A stretch of 64,000 nucleotides of DNA, from the NCBI RefSeq assembly GCF_040581485.1, contig NC_090133.1, forward strand, positions 28,980,139 through 29,044,138. The letters run 5' to 3'. This document shows, piece by piece, positions 62,120-64,000 of the stretch (position 1 is the stretch's first letter; every line of letters starts with the position of its first letter). The notes under the pieces are model-generated. The model did no database searches. It was not told the origin of the DNA and saw only the letters and a list, made by a program, of their open reading frames with translations. The translations under genes and the position numbers were made by a program. Origin of the DNA: Linepithema humile. Lineage: Eukaryota; Arthropoda; Insecta; Hymenoptera; Formicidae.

Positions 62120-63436
62120 AATTTGCTTAATTCACAATTAATTTTCCGGTTATCGCAAATATAATGCCGTTTGGTCCGAGCTTGTATCGCGGGCGAAGCG
62201 GAAAAGTTGACCATCTAGGAAGCTAATTTCAAGATTTTTTTAATGTAACTGTTAAATATCGCTCGCGCGCTTGTGAAGGATAAAAAGTGTAGGCTGGTGG
62301 ACATACTGGAAGTACTTGATATTTATTTTAAAATATGTATATCAATAGAAAACACATACATAACAAGCGGAAGACCGTGGCCGATCAGAGGCGGTTTCCA
62401 GGCCGTGTAACATCGTTGCTCTGCGTGATCTCTGATCGATCCAACCAGAAATTGTTCATCGATACATATAAGGCGATAACTCGTGTAAGGAACTAAAGCG
62501 CCGTTTCGCTCTCTCCCTCTGCTAGCCTCTGGCACTGGCGCCCTAAAGCGTCACGCTGCTTCGAACAGATCGCTAATCGGTTGTTAGCCGACGACGCTGC
62601 GGATGATGCTCTTATTGCGGCCCGTAATGCACTTGACGAGTCACTTAAAGCTACGTAAAAACCAGTTTTATTCGTGTCACACTTATGAACATCATTATAG
62701 CAAAAGATAAACTGACGAATACCTGATATTTTTCAAGAAAAAAAAAAAAAGAAACCAGAGCTACGTACACACTATCTAAATTCGTTAAAGCAGTTGACAC
62801 TTTCGAACGCGAGTTAGGCCGATGAAAAATGAATGACGTCAAAACCAGCGAGATTCTTCCGTATCTTTGCGATAACTATGATGCTAGATCTCTGCCGCTC
62901 TTTATATTTATATTTCTATAAATATTGGAGCAAATAGTACTCTTCGTCCGCAGACTCTGGACAAATGTCAACGCGATCACTTCTCGCTATCGAACAGGCT
63001 TAAAAATAATTTTCCAAAATAAATTCTTACGCAGAGAAAACAAATTTCTTCTCTCGTGTCTTTCTCTTTTTTTATTATAATCCTTTCCGATCCACAAATT
63101 AAAAAAAAATCTAAAATCGCCATTTCTTGTAAAAACAAATTTATAAATGATATTCAGCAATCGCTGGTTCGGAAAGGATTACGATGTACCTAAAATAGTA
63201 ATTCTAAAATTTCAAGCGTATACTTTAGTAGAATGATACATTCGATGTCTAATAGCGTTCTTCGTTTCGCCCTTACTGCCATCGCGACGATTTCATCATC
63301 GTGATAAAGAAGCGCGAGGCACTTTTTTTGATTGCGATTCATTAAATATTGTAAATCTGTAATATAAAATCGCGCGTTATATAATAGTAAAACGCGTTCG
63401 GCTATCTTTACAAAATTATCTTCCGTTTAAGTTGCA
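62120..63436. other. Intergenic / 3' UTR
   Basis: Holds the upstream region of the CFAP144-like gene and probably the 3' UTR of the minus-strand gene ending at 63437. No exon recognised. Confidence 0.55.
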
Positions 63437-64000
63437 TCAGTTCTGCTCGGTCACAGATATATTCGACAGAATATCCGCAGCTGTCGACGATAAATCCCTC
63501 GTCTCGCTGAAACGTGGCATTATGTTTCTGAAAAAAAAAAAACAAATTCTTTATGCAGAAAGTCGAATGTTAAATCTGAAATAAAAAATTGATGGTAATA
63601 CATTTTGCGAAATTATGCATCCATGTTCAAAATTATAAATGAGTCTTAAAGTCAGTGTATAATTAGAGTAAGACATGATGAGGAATTCAATTTCGTGAAT
63701 GAATATTTGTCTCTTAAAATTGTTTCAACATACCTTTTCTGTTCACCGAGCAGTCTGCTGTGCCCTTCGCCGAGCTCCGCACTCGACATCTTATCCGCAT
63801 AGGATCTCTGCTTGTCAGTGCCAAACTGCGGTAGATCTAAGTTGCCGTTATGATATCCATTCTCGCATCTGCTTAGATAGCCGTCCAGCAACGGCGAGCG
63901 GCAAGTCTCGCGCGGCGACAAGTAGTCGGCGTTGCTCGGCGACAGGATTTCCTCGTAGTATTCCACGCTTTTCGGCGCCAGACCGCCGACGGTGGAGCCA
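63437..64000 (-). CDS. C-terminal exons of an unrecognised protein (5' end outside window)
   Basis: Two minus-strand exons join in phase 2: 64000-63734, still open at the window edge, and 63527-63437 (TGA). The donor is GTATGT and the acceptor follows a T-rich tract. The roughly 118 visible residues are hydrophilic, with Tyr/Ser/Pro-rich stretches (YYEEILSPSNADYLSP), Asn/Gly near GYHNGN, and a Ser-rich end finishing in ISVTEQN. There are no membrane segments and no domain I recognise. It looks like the unstructured cytoplasmic tail of a larger protein, possibly a membrane protein, but that is a guess. Confidence 0.75.

Overview
The window looks like eukaryotic, almost certainly insect, nuclear DNA. 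It is AT-rich, full of (GA)n/(CT)n microsatellites, and its genes are split by GT-AG introns from about 64 nt to several kb. The style fits an ant or other hymenopteran, but species is an inference. No prokaryotic operon, CRISPR array, rRNA or tRNA was seen. Most long open frames in the first 41 kb are chance frames through simple repeats or GC-rich intergenic DNA; gene calls below rest on splice-phase-consistent exon chains.

Layout. 1-16.6 kb: no recognised exon; direct repeats, microsatellites and one well-bounded fold-back transposon (hAT-like, 8-bp target duplication). 16.6-19.5 kb (+): the 3' half of a two-pore-domain (K2P) potassium channel; its first half was not found. 20-23 kb: a possible extra C-terminal exon and a TATA-containing promoter/first-exon candidate. 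23-42 kb: a large intron or intergenic tract with repeats. 42.2-46.4 kb (+): a second, complete K2P channel of five exons. 48.7-54.7 kb (+): class 3 (fatty) aldehyde dehydrogenase with a C-terminal membrane anchor. 56.5-59.3 kb (+): NOA1, a mitochondrial circularly permuted GTPase. 59.6-61.3 kb (-): SPATA6 homologue. 61.6-62.1 kb (-): small two-exon protein resembling CFAP144/FAM183. 63.4-64 kb (-): the last two exons of an unrecognised protein that continues beyond the window.

The most striking observation is at the end of the second K2P channel. A UGA-C stop codon at 45737-45739 is followed in the same frame by 212 sense codons of protein-like sequence. Eight nucleotides after the stop there is a perfect 10-bp GC-rich inverted repeat able to form an RNA stem-loop. 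This is the architecture of programmed stop-codon readthrough, which would add a long Gln/His/Pro-rich cytoplasmic tail to a fraction of the channels. The neighbouring K2P paralogue also ends in UGA-C.

Functionally the window holds a tandem pair of background potassium channels, two housekeeping metabolic/mitochondrial genes, and a head-to-tail pair of likely sperm-flagellum genes on the opposite strand.
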